A stretch of DNA of 64,000 nt, taken from contig NZ_CP016793.1 in the NCBI RefSeq assembly GCF_001701025.1, forward strand, positions 5,580,001 to 5,644,000. The letters are read 5' to 3'. This document shows, piece after piece, positions 45,193 through 55,267 of the stretch. The position numbers and the translations under genes are program-made. The notes beneath the pieces were generated by a model. That model was not told the DNA's origin. It was given only the letters and a program-made list of their open reading frames with translations, and did not search any database. The DNA is from Lentzea guizhouensis (GTDB lineage: Bacteria; Actinomycetota; Actinomycetes; Mycobacteriales; Pseudonocardiaceae). The first letter of the stretch is position 1. Each line of letters begins with the position of its first letter.

Positions 45193-47174
45193 CCCTGCTC
45201 GCCATCACCCTCGCCGTGCTCGGCGCCGTGTGCTTCGCCTTCGCGGCCCGCCTGCAGCACGACGTGGTCGCGCAGACCGGGGCCCGCGCCGGAGTGCTCA
45301 AGCAGCCCCGCTGGCTGGGTGGCCTCGCCCTGCTGGTCGCCGGTGCCGGTGTGCACGCGGCCGCGCTCGGCATGGCGCCGCTCACGGTCGTGCAGCCGAT
45401 CGGGGTGCTCGCGATCGGCCTGACCGCCCTGCTGGACCGCCGGCTGAGGGAGCTGCCCGCCATCCTGCTCACCACCGTGGGCGTGGGCGCGTTCGTGTTC
45501 CTCGCGTCCGGCAGCGCGACTGCGACCCGGATCGCGCCCGACGCCGAGCTCACGGCCGGACTGGTGGCCCTCGGGCTGATCGCCGTCCCCGGAGTGGTCG
45601 CCGCTCTCACGTCGAACGCCCGCGTTCGCGCCGTGGCGTTCGCATCAGCCGGTGGTGTCGCGTACGGATACGTGTCGGTGCTCATGCGCGCCGTCTCGCA
45701 GTCGGTGCAGCAGGGCGGCTTCGGCCTCTCGCACCTCGCGTCCGTGCTCGGCATCGCCCTCTCGCTCGCCGTCGGTGGCTGGCTGGTCCAGCACGCCTAC
45801 GCGGGCGGACCCCCTCATCTCGCCGTCGCCTGCCTGACCGTGGTGGACCCGCTGGTCGCCGTGGGCCTCGGTGCCTTCCTCCTCGGCGAAGCCGCGCACC
45901 TGTCCGCCTGGACCGGTGCCCTGCTCATCGCCTGCGCGCTCGCCGCAGCCAGCGGTGTGTTCGCCCTCGCTCGTCACCCTCGTGTCTCTACTCGAACGGA
46001 GCTTCCCGTGAACACCTCCAGCGCGCTGCGCGTCGTCATCGCCGCCGACACGTTCCCGCCGGACGTCAACGGAGCCGCACGGTTCGCCCAGCGCCTCGCC
46101 GTCGGTCTCGCCTCGCGCGGGCACGACGTCCACGTCATCGCACCCGACTCGCCCAAGGCCACCGAGATCGAGGGTGTCACCGTGCACCGCCTGCGGTCGC
46201 ACCGGCTGCCGTTCTACCCGGACTTCCGCTTCTGCCTGCCGTGGCAGGCGAAGAAGGAGGCCGCCGAGCTGGTCAAGGCGCTGAAGCCGGACGTCGTGCA
46301 CGTCCAGGCGCACTTCGTGGTGGGCCGGTTCGTCCTGAACGCCGCAGCCGCGCAGGGCATCCCCACGCTCGCCACGAACCACTTCATGCCGGAGAACCTG
46401 TTCAGCCACGCGCACGTGCCGGCGTTCCTGCAGGGTTTGTCCCGCAAGTGGGCCTACCGCGACCTGGCGCGGGTGTTCGGCCGCGCCGACATCGTCACCG
46501 CGCCCACACCGCGGGCCGTGCAGCTGCTGCACGAAAGCGGGTTCCCCGAACGCGCGATGCCGGTGTCGTGCGGCATCGACATCGCCCGCTACCAGCGCGA
46601 GGTCACCCACAACGACCGGCCGACCGCGCTGTTCGTCGGGCGGCTGGACGAGGAGAAGCGCGTCGACGAGTTCCTGCGGGCACTGGCCCGCGTGCCCGGC
46701 GCGTTCGGCGAGATCGTCGGCGACGGCACCTGCCGCGCGGAGTGGGAGCTGCTGGCCCGCGACCTGGAGATCACCGACCGGGTGCGGTTCCACGGGTTCG
46801 TGTCCGAGGACCAGCTGCTCGACGCCTACGCCCGCGCCGACCTGTTCGTGATGCCCGGTGTCGCCGAGCTGCAGAGCCTCGCCACGATGGAGGCGATGGC
46901 CGCGGGCAAGCCGGTGATCGCCGCGAACGCCATGGCGCTGCCGCACCTCGTGCACTCCGGGCGCAACGGCTGGCTGTTCGAGCCCGGTGACGTGACCGCG
47001 CTGGCCCAGCGCCTGCACTCGCTGGTGCACGACGCGCCGATGCGGGCCCGCATGGGCGCCGCCAGCAGCGAGATCATCTCGCACCACGCGCTGGCGGCGA
47101 CCCTGGAGCGGTTCGAGGGCCTCTACGCACGGGCGATGGGCCGCCCGGCGCCGATCATCGCGCTGGCCGCCTGA
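45189..47174 (+). CDS. DMT-type membrane protein fused to GT4 glycosyltransferase
   Basis: One uninterrupted frame of 661 residues. Residues 1-270 form a ten-helix DMT/EamA-like membrane domain (LLAITLAVLGAVCFAFAARLQ, APLTVVQPIGVLAIGLTALL, CLTVVDPLVAVGLGAFLLGEA). From residue 274 follows a complete GT4 glycosyltransferase: RVVIAADTFPPDVNGAARF, LKPDVVHVQAHFVVG, TALFVGRLDEEKRVDEFL, VRFHGFVSEDQL and VMPGVAELQSLATMEAMAAG. An internal GTG at 46008 with GGAG upstream could start the transferase alone. Usually these are separate genes. I see no stop or obvious single-base deletion at the junction, so the fusion may be real. Confidence 0.75.
   Translation: MTLLAITLAVLGAVCFAFAARLQHDVVAQTGARAGVLKQPRWLGGLALLVAGAGVHAAALGMAPLTVVQPIGVLAIGLTALLDRRLRELPAILLTTVGVGAFVFLASGSATATRIAPDAELTAGLVALGLIAVPGVVAALTSNARVRAVAFASAGGVAYGYVSVLMRAVSQSVQQGGFGLSHLASVLGIALSLAVGGWLVQHAYAGGPPHLAVACLTVVDPLVAVGLGAFLLGEAAHLSAWTGALLIACALAAASGVFALARHPRVSTRTELPVNTSSALRVVIAADTFPPDVNGAARFAQRLAVGLASRGHDVHVIAPDSPKATEIEGVTVHRLRSHRLPFYPDFRFCLPWQAKKEAAELVKALKPDVVHVQAHFVVGRFVLNAAAAQGIPTLATNHFMPENLFSHAHVPAFLQGLSRKWAYRDLARVFGRADIVTAPTPRAVQLLHESGFPERAMPVSCGIDIARYQREVTHNDRPTALFVGRLDEEKRVDEFLRALARVPGAFGEIVGDGTCRAEWELLARDLEITDRVRFHGFVSEDQLLDAYARADLFVMPGVAELQSLATMEAMAAGKPVIAANAMALPHLVHSGRNGWLFEPGDVTALAQRLHSLVHDAPMRARMGAASSEIISHHALAATLERFEGLYARAMGRPAPIIALAA
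46008..47174 (+). other. Possible internal start for the glycosyltransferase part
   Basis: A GTG at 46008 is preceded by GGAG at normal spacing and begins VNTSSALRVVIAADTF, where independent GT4 enzymes normally start. It would give a 388-residue cytoplasmic transferase resembling PimB/MgtA-type mannosyl- or glucosyltransferases, translated in addition to the fused form. Confidence 0.45.
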
Positions 47175-47183
47175 CGCCCGCGC

Positions 47184-50100
47184 TCACCGCGCCTGCCGCT
47201 TGAGCTTCTGCTCGATCCGCTGCGCGACCACGAGCCCGGTGTGGGAGAGGGTGAGCTTCGCGGGGTGCTCGCCCTCTCCGTCGACCAGGAACCGGTACAG
47301 CGACGCGTGGCCCTCCAGCCGTTCGTGCAGCGTCGCCGCGATGTCGCAGCCCTCCGGGTAGATCGCCGGGATCGCCTCGGTGACGAGCTGGCGGCGGATG
47401 CGCCGCCGCTCCACCCGCGGCACGTACCAGGACGTGATCAGCAGCAGCGTCAGCCCGAACGCCAGCGCCGTGCCGACCACCGCCTGCCAGCCCCAGCCGC
47501 TCGGCCGCACCAGCAGCAGGACGTCCGCCACGACCAGGTAGGCGATGCCGTAGACCACCGCCCAGCCCGCGGTCGCCGCGGCGGGCGGCTCGGCGCGTTC
47601 GGTGCCCCAGACACCCTCGACCCGGCGCCAGCGCTGCAGCGACTTCCCGCCGGACAACGCCATCCAGACGCCGAACGCTCCACACAGGACGGACGTCGGG
47701 AGCACCAGCCACGGCTTGGTGTGCAGCTCGAACTGCCACACCGACCACACCAGCCCGGCCGCCGCGACCGCGACGACGGCCTGCTTCCAGCGCTTCTTCA
47801 GGATCTGCAACGGCTTGAAGTCGGCCAGCACGGCCAGCGGCGTGCGGATCGGCGCCGGCAGCGACCCGAGCACCAGCAGCGCGGTGACCACGACCGCGAC
47901 ACCCGCGACGGTGACCGTGCCGGTGGTGAGCTGCGACCGGTCGTCGGGCAATCGGTCGACCGCCACCGCCACCAGCGGTATCACCGGTGAGAGCAGCACC
48001 AGGCCGTGCAGCAGCGTGCCCGACCGCAGTGCGGCGTACCCGAAAGCCGCCAGCAGCGACGCCGCACCGATCGCCGCGCCCGGTCCCGCCGCCCACGACG
48101 GCAGCAGCCCGAACAACGCCATCACGACCAGCGCGCCGCCGACCGCGAGCCCCAGCAACCCGAGGAACTGCGCCAGGTTCCCGCCCCTGGTCAGCCCGGT
48201 GATCGTCCAGTACGGCAGCAGCGCGGCACCGCGCATGACCCTGGTGACCGGCCGGACCGCCTTGAGCCCGGCCCGTTCGGAGTCGGCGACCGTGACCGCG
48301 ACGGCCGCGGCGGTCGCGGCCGTGCGGATCATCTGGTCCGACGCCGCCTCCTGGGTGAGCGGCTCGCGGCCGATGCCCGCGCGGTCGAACGCCGTCAGCG
48401 CCGCCATGCCCAGCGTGACCGTGTGCTCCTGCGGGAACTCCAGACGCCGCAACAGGTCCGCGTGCTCCTCCAGGAACAGCTCCCCGCGCGAACGCTGGTC
48501 GGCGCCGTCACCGCGGTCGGCGATGATGGCCGCCCGCAACCGCGGCAGCTCCTCGCAGATGATCCGCCAGTGCAGGCCCCACGCGGCGAGCTCGGCGAGC
48601 TTCAGCGACGACGGAGACAGCTCGCCCTCGGCCTCGTAGATGCCCTGCAGCTCCTTCGTGGCCTCGTTCGCGCAGGCGTCGACCTGAGGCGGCAGCTCAG
48701 GACCGAACATGTGCTCGATGACGTTGCGCACCACGGCTTCCGCGCGCTGCTCGGCGGTGCGCGGGTCGTTCTCGGGACGGCCGAGCAGGTCCATGCGCCG
48801 CAACCGGCGCGGGTCGAACAGCACCCGGCACAGCATCGTGGCGCCGTCGAGCCGGCCCCAGATCCAGTCGTTGACCCGCCACGACCGCTTGAGGAACCCG
48901 GAGAACCGCGACAGCGACGCCCCACCCGCCTTGTCGTCGGCGGTCAGCGACTGCTGCGCGAACGCGTTGCGCGTCTGCAACGACACCTGCACCAGCTCGA
49001 CCGGTGTGTCGAGCCCGGTGGAGGCGTCGTCGGACAGGCAGGTGCCCGCGATCTCCAGCGCCAGCAACCGGCTCAACCACCGTTCGCCCTCGCTCAGCCC
49101 GGCCTCCCGGTCGGTGGCCGCGGTGTCGAGCAACGCGTGCCACGCCAGCAGCCCGCCGAGCTTCAGCCGGTGCTCGTCGAGCCCCTGCACGACCTCCTGG
49201 GCCGCGCCGACCACCCGGCCGATCTCGGCGACCTGCGCCTTGACCTCCAGCCCGAGGTGCCCGTCGATCATCTCCTCGTGGTAGCTCGCGAGCCGCCCGG
49301 TCCAGTAGTCCTCACCGAGCGAGTCCGCCGGCTGCCACCGGAACAGCTCCTCGCGCAGCCTCCGCAGCTCCGCCCGCACCTGGTGCAGCTCCCTGCGGGC
49401 GTGCGCGATCCGGTCGGCCGCACCGTCCGGCGCCACCCAGACGAGCCGCTTGAGCAGGTCGAGCGCCGAGGTCCCGAGCCGCTCGGCCATCGTGATGCCC
49501 CACTCCCAGCCCGTGTCCTCGCGGCACACGGTGCTCGGCAGCCTCATCCCCGGCACGTACGGCAACACGCCGTGCTTCTTCTTCCACGCCCGCTGCGCGT
49601 TCTCCGCCGCCCGCCGCGCCCGCTCGAACGACCAGTTCGCCGGGTTCCCCCCGGTCAACGCGAACTGCTGCGCCGCCACCTGCCGCGCCGCGAGCCGGAT
49701 CTCCACGTCCTCGTAGTGCCCGAAGAGCTTGTCCGCCAACGAGTACACCTCGTCGACGACGTTCTCCTCGTTGGCGTGCAACCTCTCCAGCAACGCCATC
49801 CGCCCACCGCGGCTGCTGGCCGCCCGCCGGTTGTGCTCCTCGATCTTCTCGACGTAGGTCCGGTTCGCCTGGCTCGACATGGCGCTCAGCAACCGCGCCC
49901 CGGCGTTGATCGTGGTCGGCCCCAGGTCCGCGGTGTCCGCCTGCGGCTCTGTGCCGAGCGGCTCGGCGTGCGGGAACACCAGCAACATCACCCTGCGCAC
50001 CGGCCCATCGGCCGGCATCCGGTCGATCGCCTCCAGAGCTTCTCTCGTGGGCGTGTTGACCAGCACCCCGCCGTCGACCGCGAACCGGCTGCGGTCACTC

Positions 50101-50843
50101 CCGTTCGCCCAGCTCGCGACGTCCCCCATGTCGGGCCGGCCGGGGGAGTGCTGCCCGCCGACCGGGATGAAGCTCGGCTCGAACGCGAACGGAAAACTCG
50201 CACTGCTGCGGGCCGCCAGCGCGAGCTGCTGGACCCGCTCGTCGAGCGTCGCGGGCGCGAAGTCGTCCCGGGTCGTCTCGCTCACCCACGTGTACGGGTC
50301 GCGGCGGAACGAGAAGCTCCCCTGGTGCACCGACTGGCTCAGCGGCTGCCCGAGGTCGTCGTAGGTCACCGTCGGCACGCCACCCAGCAACGTGGTCGTG
50401 ATCCGCAGGTCGATCGGCCGCTCGTCGGGCTCGGTCGGGTCGAGGTCGGTGGTGAGCCGGGCCAGCGCCTCCTGCAGCCGCGGCAGGAAGAACTCGTCCC
50501 CCTTGAGCAGCGACGCGGGCTCCCCCTTGAACGGAGTCCTGAGCAGCTGCTCCATCCGCCCCTGCTCGGCCCACAGGTCGCGCAACCTGGTGAGGTCGGC
50601 GTTCTTGTTCACCTGGCTCAGCGCCAAGGCGGCCCCGTTGATCCCACCGGCCGACGTCCCGGCGATGACATCGGCCCTGGCCGTGCACCCCACCAGGTCC
50701 AGCAACGGCTGGTAGGCCGACCCCGGCCTGGTCAGCCGGTCCAGCTCGAGCACCGCACCGCCCATCCAGACGGCCAGGCTCACACCCCCGTTGAGGACCA
50801 CGGCGAACCGGACCTCTTCACGCGACATGGGTTGTCCAGGCAT
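47184..50843 (-). CDS. Large patatin-like protein (DUF3376 type) with C-terminal membrane segments
   Basis: A 1219-residue protein. The N-terminal patatin domain has the oxyanion-hole region NGGVSLAVWMGGAVLELDRL, the Ser nucleophile near residue 64 in AGTSAGGING, and the catalytic Asp near residue 257 in AVDGGVLVNTP. It would hydrolyse lipid acyl chains. The middle is a long helical DUF3376-like region. At least six hydrophobic segments lie in the last 350 residues (for example FLGLLGLAVGGALVVMALFG). ATG at 50843 follows GGAGGGGG; another ATG lies five codons on. Convergent with the glycosyltransferase gene, nine bases away. Confidence 0.87.
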   Translation of the reverse strand: MPGQPMSREEVRFAVVLNGGVSLAVWMGGAVLELDRLTRPGSAYQPLLDLVGCTARADVIAGTSAGGINGAALALSQVNKNADLTRLRDLWAEQGRMEQLLRTPFKGEPASLLKGDEFFLPRLQEALARLTTDLDPTEPDERPIDLRITTTLLGGVPTVTYDDLGQPLSQSVHQGSFSFRRDPYTWVSETTRDDFAPATLDERVQQLALAARSSASFPFAFEPSFIPVGGQHSPGRPDMGDVASWANGSDRSRFAVDGGVLVNTPTREALEAIDRMPADGPVRRVMLLVFPHAEPLGTEPQADTADLGPTTINAGARLLSAMSSQANRTYVEKIEEHNRRAASSRGGRMALLERLHANEENVVDEVYSLADKLFGHYEDVEIRLAARQVAAQQFALTGGNPANWSFERARRAAENAQRAWKKKHGVLPYVPGMRLPSTVCREDTGWEWGITMAERLGTSALDLLKRLVWVAPDGAADRIAHARRELHQVRAELRRLREELFRWQPADSLGEDYWTGRLASYHEEMIDGHLGLEVKAQVAEIGRVVGAAQEVVQGLDEHRLKLGGLLAWHALLDTAATDREAGLSEGERWLSRLLALEIAGTCLSDDASTGLDTPVELVQVSLQTRNAFAQQSLTADDKAGGASLSRFSGFLKRSWRVNDWIWGRLDGATMLCRVLFDPRRLRRMDLLGRPENDPRTAEQRAEAVVRNVIEHMFGPELPPQVDACANEATKELQGIYEAEGELSPSSLKLAELAAWGLHWRIICEELPRLRAAIIADRGDGADQRSRGELFLEEHADLLRRLEFPQEHTVTLGMAALTAFDRAGIGREPLTQEAASDQMIRTAATAAAVAVTVADSERAGLKAVRPVTRVMRGAALLPYWTITGLTRGGNLAQFLGLLGLAVGGALVVMALFGLLPSWAAGPGAAIGAASLLAAFGYAALRSGTLLHGLVLLSPVIPLVAVAVDRLPDDRSQLTTGTVTVAGVAVVVTALLVLGSLPAPIRTPLAVLADFKPLQILKKRWKQAVVAVAAAGLVWSVWQFELHTKPWLVLPTSVLCGAFGVWMALSGGKSLQRWRRVEGVWGTERAEPPAAATAGWAVVYGIAYLVVADVLLLVRPSGWGWQAVVGTALAFGLTLLLITSWYVPRVERRRIRRQLVTEAIPAIYPEGCDIAATLHERLEGHASLYRFLVDGEGEHPAKLTLSHTGLVVAQRIEQKLKRQAR

Positions 50844-51468
50844 GACGCGCCACCCCCTCCGGCTTCGATCTTCCCCCTGCCCGGGTAGTCGTCGGCCGAA
50901 GGGGTGTGGTTACCGGCCTCTCCACCCACCTTCCCGCCTGGCACGCGTCGTCGCCGTCACTCGGACGGGTGAAGGTTGTCCTGATCCTGGGCACGGGTCG
51001 TCTCTCTCACGTCCCGAACACCCTGGCCCTGACGCCAGCAAGAAGAAGAAAGGAGGCCGCCTCGCAGCCCACCCCTGGCCCTCGGCGAGACGCGGTGTCA
51101 GGGAGGGGTCGGACCGCCGTGGTGGTGACGAACCACGGTGGTGACGGACCGGGCCGCTCAGCCAGCGATGAGCAGGGCAGCTCGCGGGGGAACGCAGCTG
51201 GCCCACCCCCCGGCTGGCAACCCCAGCTGGCCCACCCGCTGGCAACCCCAGCCGGGAACCCCAGCCGGGAACCCCAGCCGGGAACCCCAGCCGGGTCACC
51301 CGCGGGCAACCAGCCGGGCCACCTCGCCGGGAACCCCAGCCGGGCCACCCCGCGGGCAACCAGTCAGCCCACCCCAGGGAGTCACCACCCAGGCAGCCCA
51401 CCAGACACGAGCCGACCCGCCGCACCAGCCAACCCGCGCCCGCCGACCCCCGACAACCCGACCCGAGG
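50844..51468. other. Intergenic region with 13-bp minisatellite, no supported gene
   Basis: 625 bases between the patatin gene start and the mptB stop. The first 100 bases probably hold the patatin promoter. From about 51190 to 51420 the sequence is a chain of CCAGCCGGG-rich repeats with one perfect block. Open frames here are Gly/Pro/Trp-rich repeat products and are not called. Confidence 0.6.
51244..51295. repeat. 13-bp tandem repeat, 4 copies
   Basis: Four perfect head-to-tail copies of AACCCCAGCCGGG, flanked on both sides (51200-51360) by diverged copies. Confidence 0.9.
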
Positions 51469-53001
51469 TCAAGCCGGATCAGACTTCAAGAACGGCCCAA
51501 CCCGCTTCCTCGCGATCAACACGCACGCCGCGAACGTGATCACCGCCCCGGCCACCGCCTGCGGCACCGTGTACGCCCGCCCGTCGAACGCCGACCCCGT
51601 CGGCGGCAGGATTACCGCGATCGCCGCGCTTGTGACCATCGCGAACGTCCGGAACTTCGGCCCCACCACCGCGGTCGCCAGCGGCAGCACCGCCCACAGC
51701 ACGTACCAGGGTTGCAGCACCGGCCCGAGCACCAGGATCGCGCCCAGCGCGGCCCCGAGCCCGTTCATCGCCTTCAGCTTGCCCTGGAACGACTTCCACA
51801 GCAGCACCACCGTGATCACGATCGACACGCCCTGGGTGAGCAGGCGGGCCAGCGCGATCATCGAGTCGGTGTGGTTGCCGAGGCCCAGCAGGATGCCGAG
51901 GCCGCCGCCCATGAACCCGAGCGCGGTCGGCGGTGACATCCACGACTTCACGACCGAGGCCACGTTCAGCGTCTCGATCCACCCGAACCCGAAGCCGGTG
52001 CCCAGCGCGATCGCCACCACCCCCACGCCGGCGATCACGGCCATGATTGCGGCCACCAGCAGCAGGTGTGTGATCTTGCCGCCCAGCTTGCGCGCCACCA
52101 GCACGCCCACGAACCCCAGAGCCGCCATCGCGGGGATCTTCACCATCGCGGCGCACACGATCGTGGCCGCGCCCAAGGTGATCCACGACCACCGCAGAGG
52201 TTCCAGCCCGCGAAGAGCCAGCTCGATGCCCACCAGCATCATCCCGAGCGCCAGGCCGTCGTTGTGCACGCCGATGACGATGTGGAACAGCACCAGCGGG
52301 TTCAGCGCACCCAGCCACAGCGCCCCGACCGGCGACACGCCGAACCGCGCCGCCAGCCGCGGCAGCGCCCATACCACCATCGCCAGCCCGCACAGCACCA
52401 GCAACCGGTGCAGGAACACCCCCGACACCACGTGGTCGCCGGTCAGCATCGCCAGCAGCCGCCCGACCGCGAGGAACAGCGGACCGTACGGCGCCGGCGT
52501 CTCCCGCCAGATGTTCGGCACACCGCGGGTCAGCACGTGGTCGACCCCGAGAGCGGACGCCGGGCCGAGCTCGTACGGGTCCTGCCCCCGCGCCGCGATC
52601 TCGCTCTGCGCCAGGTACGAATAGACGTCGCGCGAGAACATCGGTACGCAGAACACCAGCGGCACGGTCCACATCAGCAGCGTGCGGTCCATCTGACCGC
52701 GCGAGGCCAGCCGCGGGCGTCCCGGCCGCACGAACCGCCCCAGCGCCAGCCACGCCGACACGATCATGAAGATGCCGGTCCAGACGACCCCCATCGCGAC
52801 TGAGGGCATCCTCGAGAAGAGCCCGAGCACGGGCACGCCGTACAGCGGCGAGTAGATGGGCGCGGCCCCGCCACCCAGTGAGCCGACCGTCAGCAACAAC
52901 GCCCCGATCGTGCCCCAGCGACGGACGATGTCCAGCTGACGACGCTCTCGACCGTTCAAGAGGTCGCTCTCCGGAGTCACGGCTCCGCCGGAAGTGGGCA
53001 T
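51469..53001 (-). CDS. mptB: Alpha-(1->6)-mannopyranosyltransferase, MptB-like
   Basis: A 510-residue GT-C membrane glycosyltransferase using polyprenyl-phosphate mannose. It has about twelve to thirteen TM helices. The loop FSRDVYSYLAQSEIAARGQDPYE carries the conserved acidic pair after the first helices, and GVHNDGLALGMMLVG and LQPWYVLWAVLPLA are further family landmarks. The position divergent from sufR matches the mycobacterial MptB locus, where it extends lipomannan. ATG at 53001 is given; a GTG at 53022 is possible and neither has a clear binding site. Confidence 0.85.
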   Translation of the reverse strand: MPTSGGAVTPESDLLNGRERRQLDIVRRWGTIGALLLTVGSLGGGAAPIYSPLYGVPVLGLFSRMPSVAMGVVWTGIFMIVSAWLALGRFVRPGRPRLASRGQMDRTLLMWTVPLVFCVPMFSRDVYSYLAQSEIAARGQDPYELGPASALGVDHVLTRGVPNIWRETPAPYGPLFLAVGRLLAMLTGDHVVSGVFLHRLLVLCGLAMVVWALPRLAARFGVSPVGALWLGALNPLVLFHIVIGVHNDGLALGMMLVGIELALRGLEPLRWSWITLGAATIVCAAMVKIPAMAALGFVGVLVARKLGGKITHLLLVAAIMAVIAGVGVVAIALGTGFGFGWIETLNVASVVKSWMSPPTALGFMGGGLGILLGLGNHTDSMIALARLLTQGVSIVITVVLLWKSFQGKLKAMNGLGAALGAILVLGPVLQPWYVLWAVLPLATAVVGPKFRTFAMVTSAAIAVILPPTGSAFDGRAYTVPQAVAGAVITFAACVLIARKRVGPFLKSDPA

Positions 53002-53084
53002 GAGAGCAGGGTATCCAGCCACGTTCAGCCGTGAGTCAGGTCACCCTGTGACCGCGATCTTTGCGACCTCCGGCGAAATACGCA

Positions 53085-53099
53085 ACACTGGTGTTGTGA
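53085..53099 (+). promoter_or_regulatory. SufR operator overlapping the sufR start
   Basis: ACACT-N5-TGTGA occurs exactly at 53085-53099, within a 14-bp perfect palindrome CAACACTGGTGTTG (53083-53096). This matches the operator form described for mycobacterial SufR. It overlaps the sufR GTG, and TTGCGA at 53061-53066 fits a -35 box 17 bases before 53084. Repression of a leaderless suf message by apo/holo-SufR is inferred. Confidence 0.75.
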
Positions 53100-53815
53100 A
53101 AAACGCCGAGACCCACCTTGACGCCGTGCCGCAGCACGACGGCAAGACTCGGCGTGCTGTCGCCAGGCTCCTCCTGGAGCAGGGCCCGGCCACCGCGGCA
53201 GCCGTTGCCGAGGAGCTGGGCATCAGCCCCACGGCCGTGCGCCGTCACATCGACGCACTGCTCGCGGACGGCGAAGCGACGACGAGGGACGCCCCGCGCC
53301 AGACCCAGCGCGGTCGCGGCCGGCCGGCGAAGCTCTTCCTGCTGACCGACACCGGGCGCGCCCGGTTCGGGCACGCGTACGACGACCTCGCGGTCGCCGC
53401 GATCCGGTTCCTCGCCCAAACGGGTGGCGAGGAAGCGGTCAAGGCGTTCGCGCAGAGCCGGGTGGACGCGCTGGTCGACAGGCACCGCCAGGCGATCGTG
53501 GCGCAGGCCACGCCCGCCGAACGGGCCAAGGCCCTCGCGGCCGCGTTGACCAGGGAGGGTTACGCTGCGGCGGCACGAAACGTCGGTGTCGGCGAGCAGT
53601 TGTGCCAGCACCACTGCCCGGTCGCCCACGTGGCCGCCGAGTTCCCCCAGCTGTGCGAGACCGAGACGGAGACGTTCGCGAACCTCCTCGGAACCCACGT
53701 GCAGCGCCTCGCGACGATCGCCCGCGGCCACGCCGTGTGCACGACGCACATCCCGAACGTTCACCCCGGCTCTGCCGGGAAGCTCATCCCAGATGATGGA
53801 GGGGAGCCCGCATGA
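53096..53815 (+). CDS. sufR: Iron-sulphur cluster-sensing repressor SufR
   Basis: A 239-residue winged-helix repressor of the suf operon. The N-terminal helix-turn-helix is [27 protein letters not shown], with wing basic residues in [12 protein letters not shown]. The cluster ligands lie in [23 protein letters not shown] (Cys at three positions) near residues 170-190. GTG at 53096 lies in its own operator and has no binding site, so translation is probably leaderless. The stop overlaps the sufB start by four bases. Confidence 0.92.
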   Translation: MKNAETHLDAVPQHDGKTRRAVARLLLEQGPATAAAVAEELGISPTAVRRHIDALLADGEATTRDAPRQTQRGRGRPAKLFLLTDTGRARFGHAYDDLAVAAIRFLAQTGGEEAVKAFAQSRVDALVDRHRQAIVAQATPAERAKALAAALTREGYAAAARNVGVGEQLCQHHCPVAHVAAEFPQLCETETETFANLLGTHVQRLATIARGHAVCTTHIPNVHPGSAGKLIPDDGGEPA

Positions 53816-55266
53816 CTGCCGCTGCCGAGCAGCGCACGCCCACCACGGTGCAGTCTCCGCTCACGCAGGAAGAGACGATTGCGTCTCTCGGCAACTACGA
53901 GTTCGGCTGGGCCGACTCGGACGCTGCCGGCGCGAGCGCCCGCCGAGGCCTCAGCGAGGATGTCGTCCGCGACATCTCGGCGAAGAAGAGCGAGCCCGAG
54001 TGGATGCTCGAGTACCGGTTGAAGGCGCTCAAGCTCTTCGACCTCAAGCCGATGCCGAACTGGGGCGCCGACCTCTCTGGGATCGACTTCGACTCGATCA
54101 AGTACTTCGTGCGGTCCACCGAGAAGCAGGCCACCTCCTGGGAGGACCTGCCCGAGGAGATCAAGAACACCTACGACCGCCTGGGCATCCCCGAGGCCGA
54201 GAAGCAGCGCCTCGTCGCCGGCGTCGCGGCCCAGTACGAGTCCGAGGTCGTCTACCACCAGATCCGCGAGGACCTGGAGCAGCAGGGTGTCCTCTTCCTC
54301 GACACCGACACGGCCCTGAAGGAGCAGCCGGAGCTCTTCAAGGAGTACTTCGGCTCCGTCATCCCCGCGGGTGACAACAAGTTCTCGGCGCTCAACGCCG
54401 CGACGTGGTCCGGTGGCTCGTTCATCTACGTGCCGAAGGGCGTGCACGTGGACATCCCGCTGCAGGCCTACTTCCGGATCAACACCGAGAACATGGGCCA
54501 GTTCGAGCGCACGCTGATCATCGTCGACGAGGGTGCCTACGTGCACTACGTCGAGGGCTGCACCGCGCCGATCTACTCGTCGGACTCGCTGCACTCCGCG
54601 GTCGTCGAGATCATCGTGAAGAAGGGCGGCCGCTGCCGCTACACGACGATCCAGAACTGGTCGAACAACGTCTACAACCTGGTCACCAAGCGCGCCAAGG
54701 CCGAAGAGGGCGCGACCATGGAGTGGGTCGACGGCAACATCGGCTCCAAGGTGACCATGAAGTACCCGGCCGTCTTCCTGATGGGCGAGCACGCCAAGGG
54801 CGAGGTCCTCTCGATCGCGTTCGCGGGCGAGGGCCAGCACCAGGACGCCGGCGCCAAGATGGTCCACATGGCCCCGCACACCTCCTCGACCATCGTGTCG
54901 AAGTCGGTGGCGCGTGGCGGTGGCCGCACGTCCTACCGCGGCCTGGTCCAGGTCAACAAGCGGGCGCACCACTCGAAGTCCACGGTGAAGTGCGACGCGC
55001 TGCTGGTCGACACCATCAGCCGCTCGGACACCTACCCGTACGTCGACGTCCGCGAGGACGACGTCGCGATGGGCCACGAGGCCACGGTCTCGAAGGTCTC
55101 CGAGGACCAGCTGTTCTACCTGATGTCGCGCGGCCTGAACGAGGACGAGGCCATGGCGATGATCGTGCGCGGGTTCGTCGAGCCCATCGCGCGCGAGCTC
55201 CCCATGGAGTACGCCCTCGAGCTGAACCGCCTGATCGAACTGCAGATGGAAGGGGCCGTCGGCTGA
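53812..55266 (+). CDS. sufB: Fe-S cluster assembly scaffold SufB
   Basis: The 484-residue core subunit of the SufBC2D scaffold on which clusters are built. The N-terminal helical part ([18 protein letters not shown]) leads to the beta-helix core: [41 protein letters not shown] and the closing [20 protein letters not shown]. The conserved Cys of YVEGC is present. No intein interrupts it, unlike in M. tuberculosis. Its ATG overlaps the sufR stop. Confidence 0.96.
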   Translation: MTAAAEQRTPTTVQSPLTQEETIASLGNYEFGWADSDAAGASARRGLSEDVVRDISAKKSEPEWMLEYRLKALKLFDLKPMPNWGADLSGIDFDSIKYFVRSTEKQATSWEDLPEEIKNTYDRLGIPEAEKQRLVAGVAAQYESEVVYHQIREDLEQQGVLFLDTDTALKEQPELFKEYFGSVIPAGDNKFSALNAATWSGGSFIYVPKGVHVDIPLQAYFRINTENMGQFERTLIIVDEGAYVHYVEGCTAPIYSSDSLHSAVVEIIVKKGGRCRYTTIQNWSNNVYNLVTKRAKAEEGATMEWVDGNIGSKVTMKYPAVFLMGEHAKGEVLSIAFAGEGQHQDAGAKMVHMAPHTSSTIVSKSVARGGGRTSYRGLVQVNKRAHHSKSTVKCDALLVDTISRSDTYPYVDVREDDVAMGHEATVSKVSEDQLFYLMSRGLNEDEAMAMIVRGFVEPIARELPMEYALELNRLIELQMEGAVG

Positions 55267-55267
55267 C

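Noticed and set aside
44617..47174. A one-base deletion at the DMT/glycosyltransferase junction
   Set aside because: Unlike the seven other sites, a single added base does not restore a stop overlapping the GTG; the frame is open as it stands, so I kept the fusion.
50906..52624. Large plus-strand frame covering the intergenic repeats and antisense to mptB
   Set aside because: Repeat translation followed by antisense shadow; mptB is well supported on the other strand.
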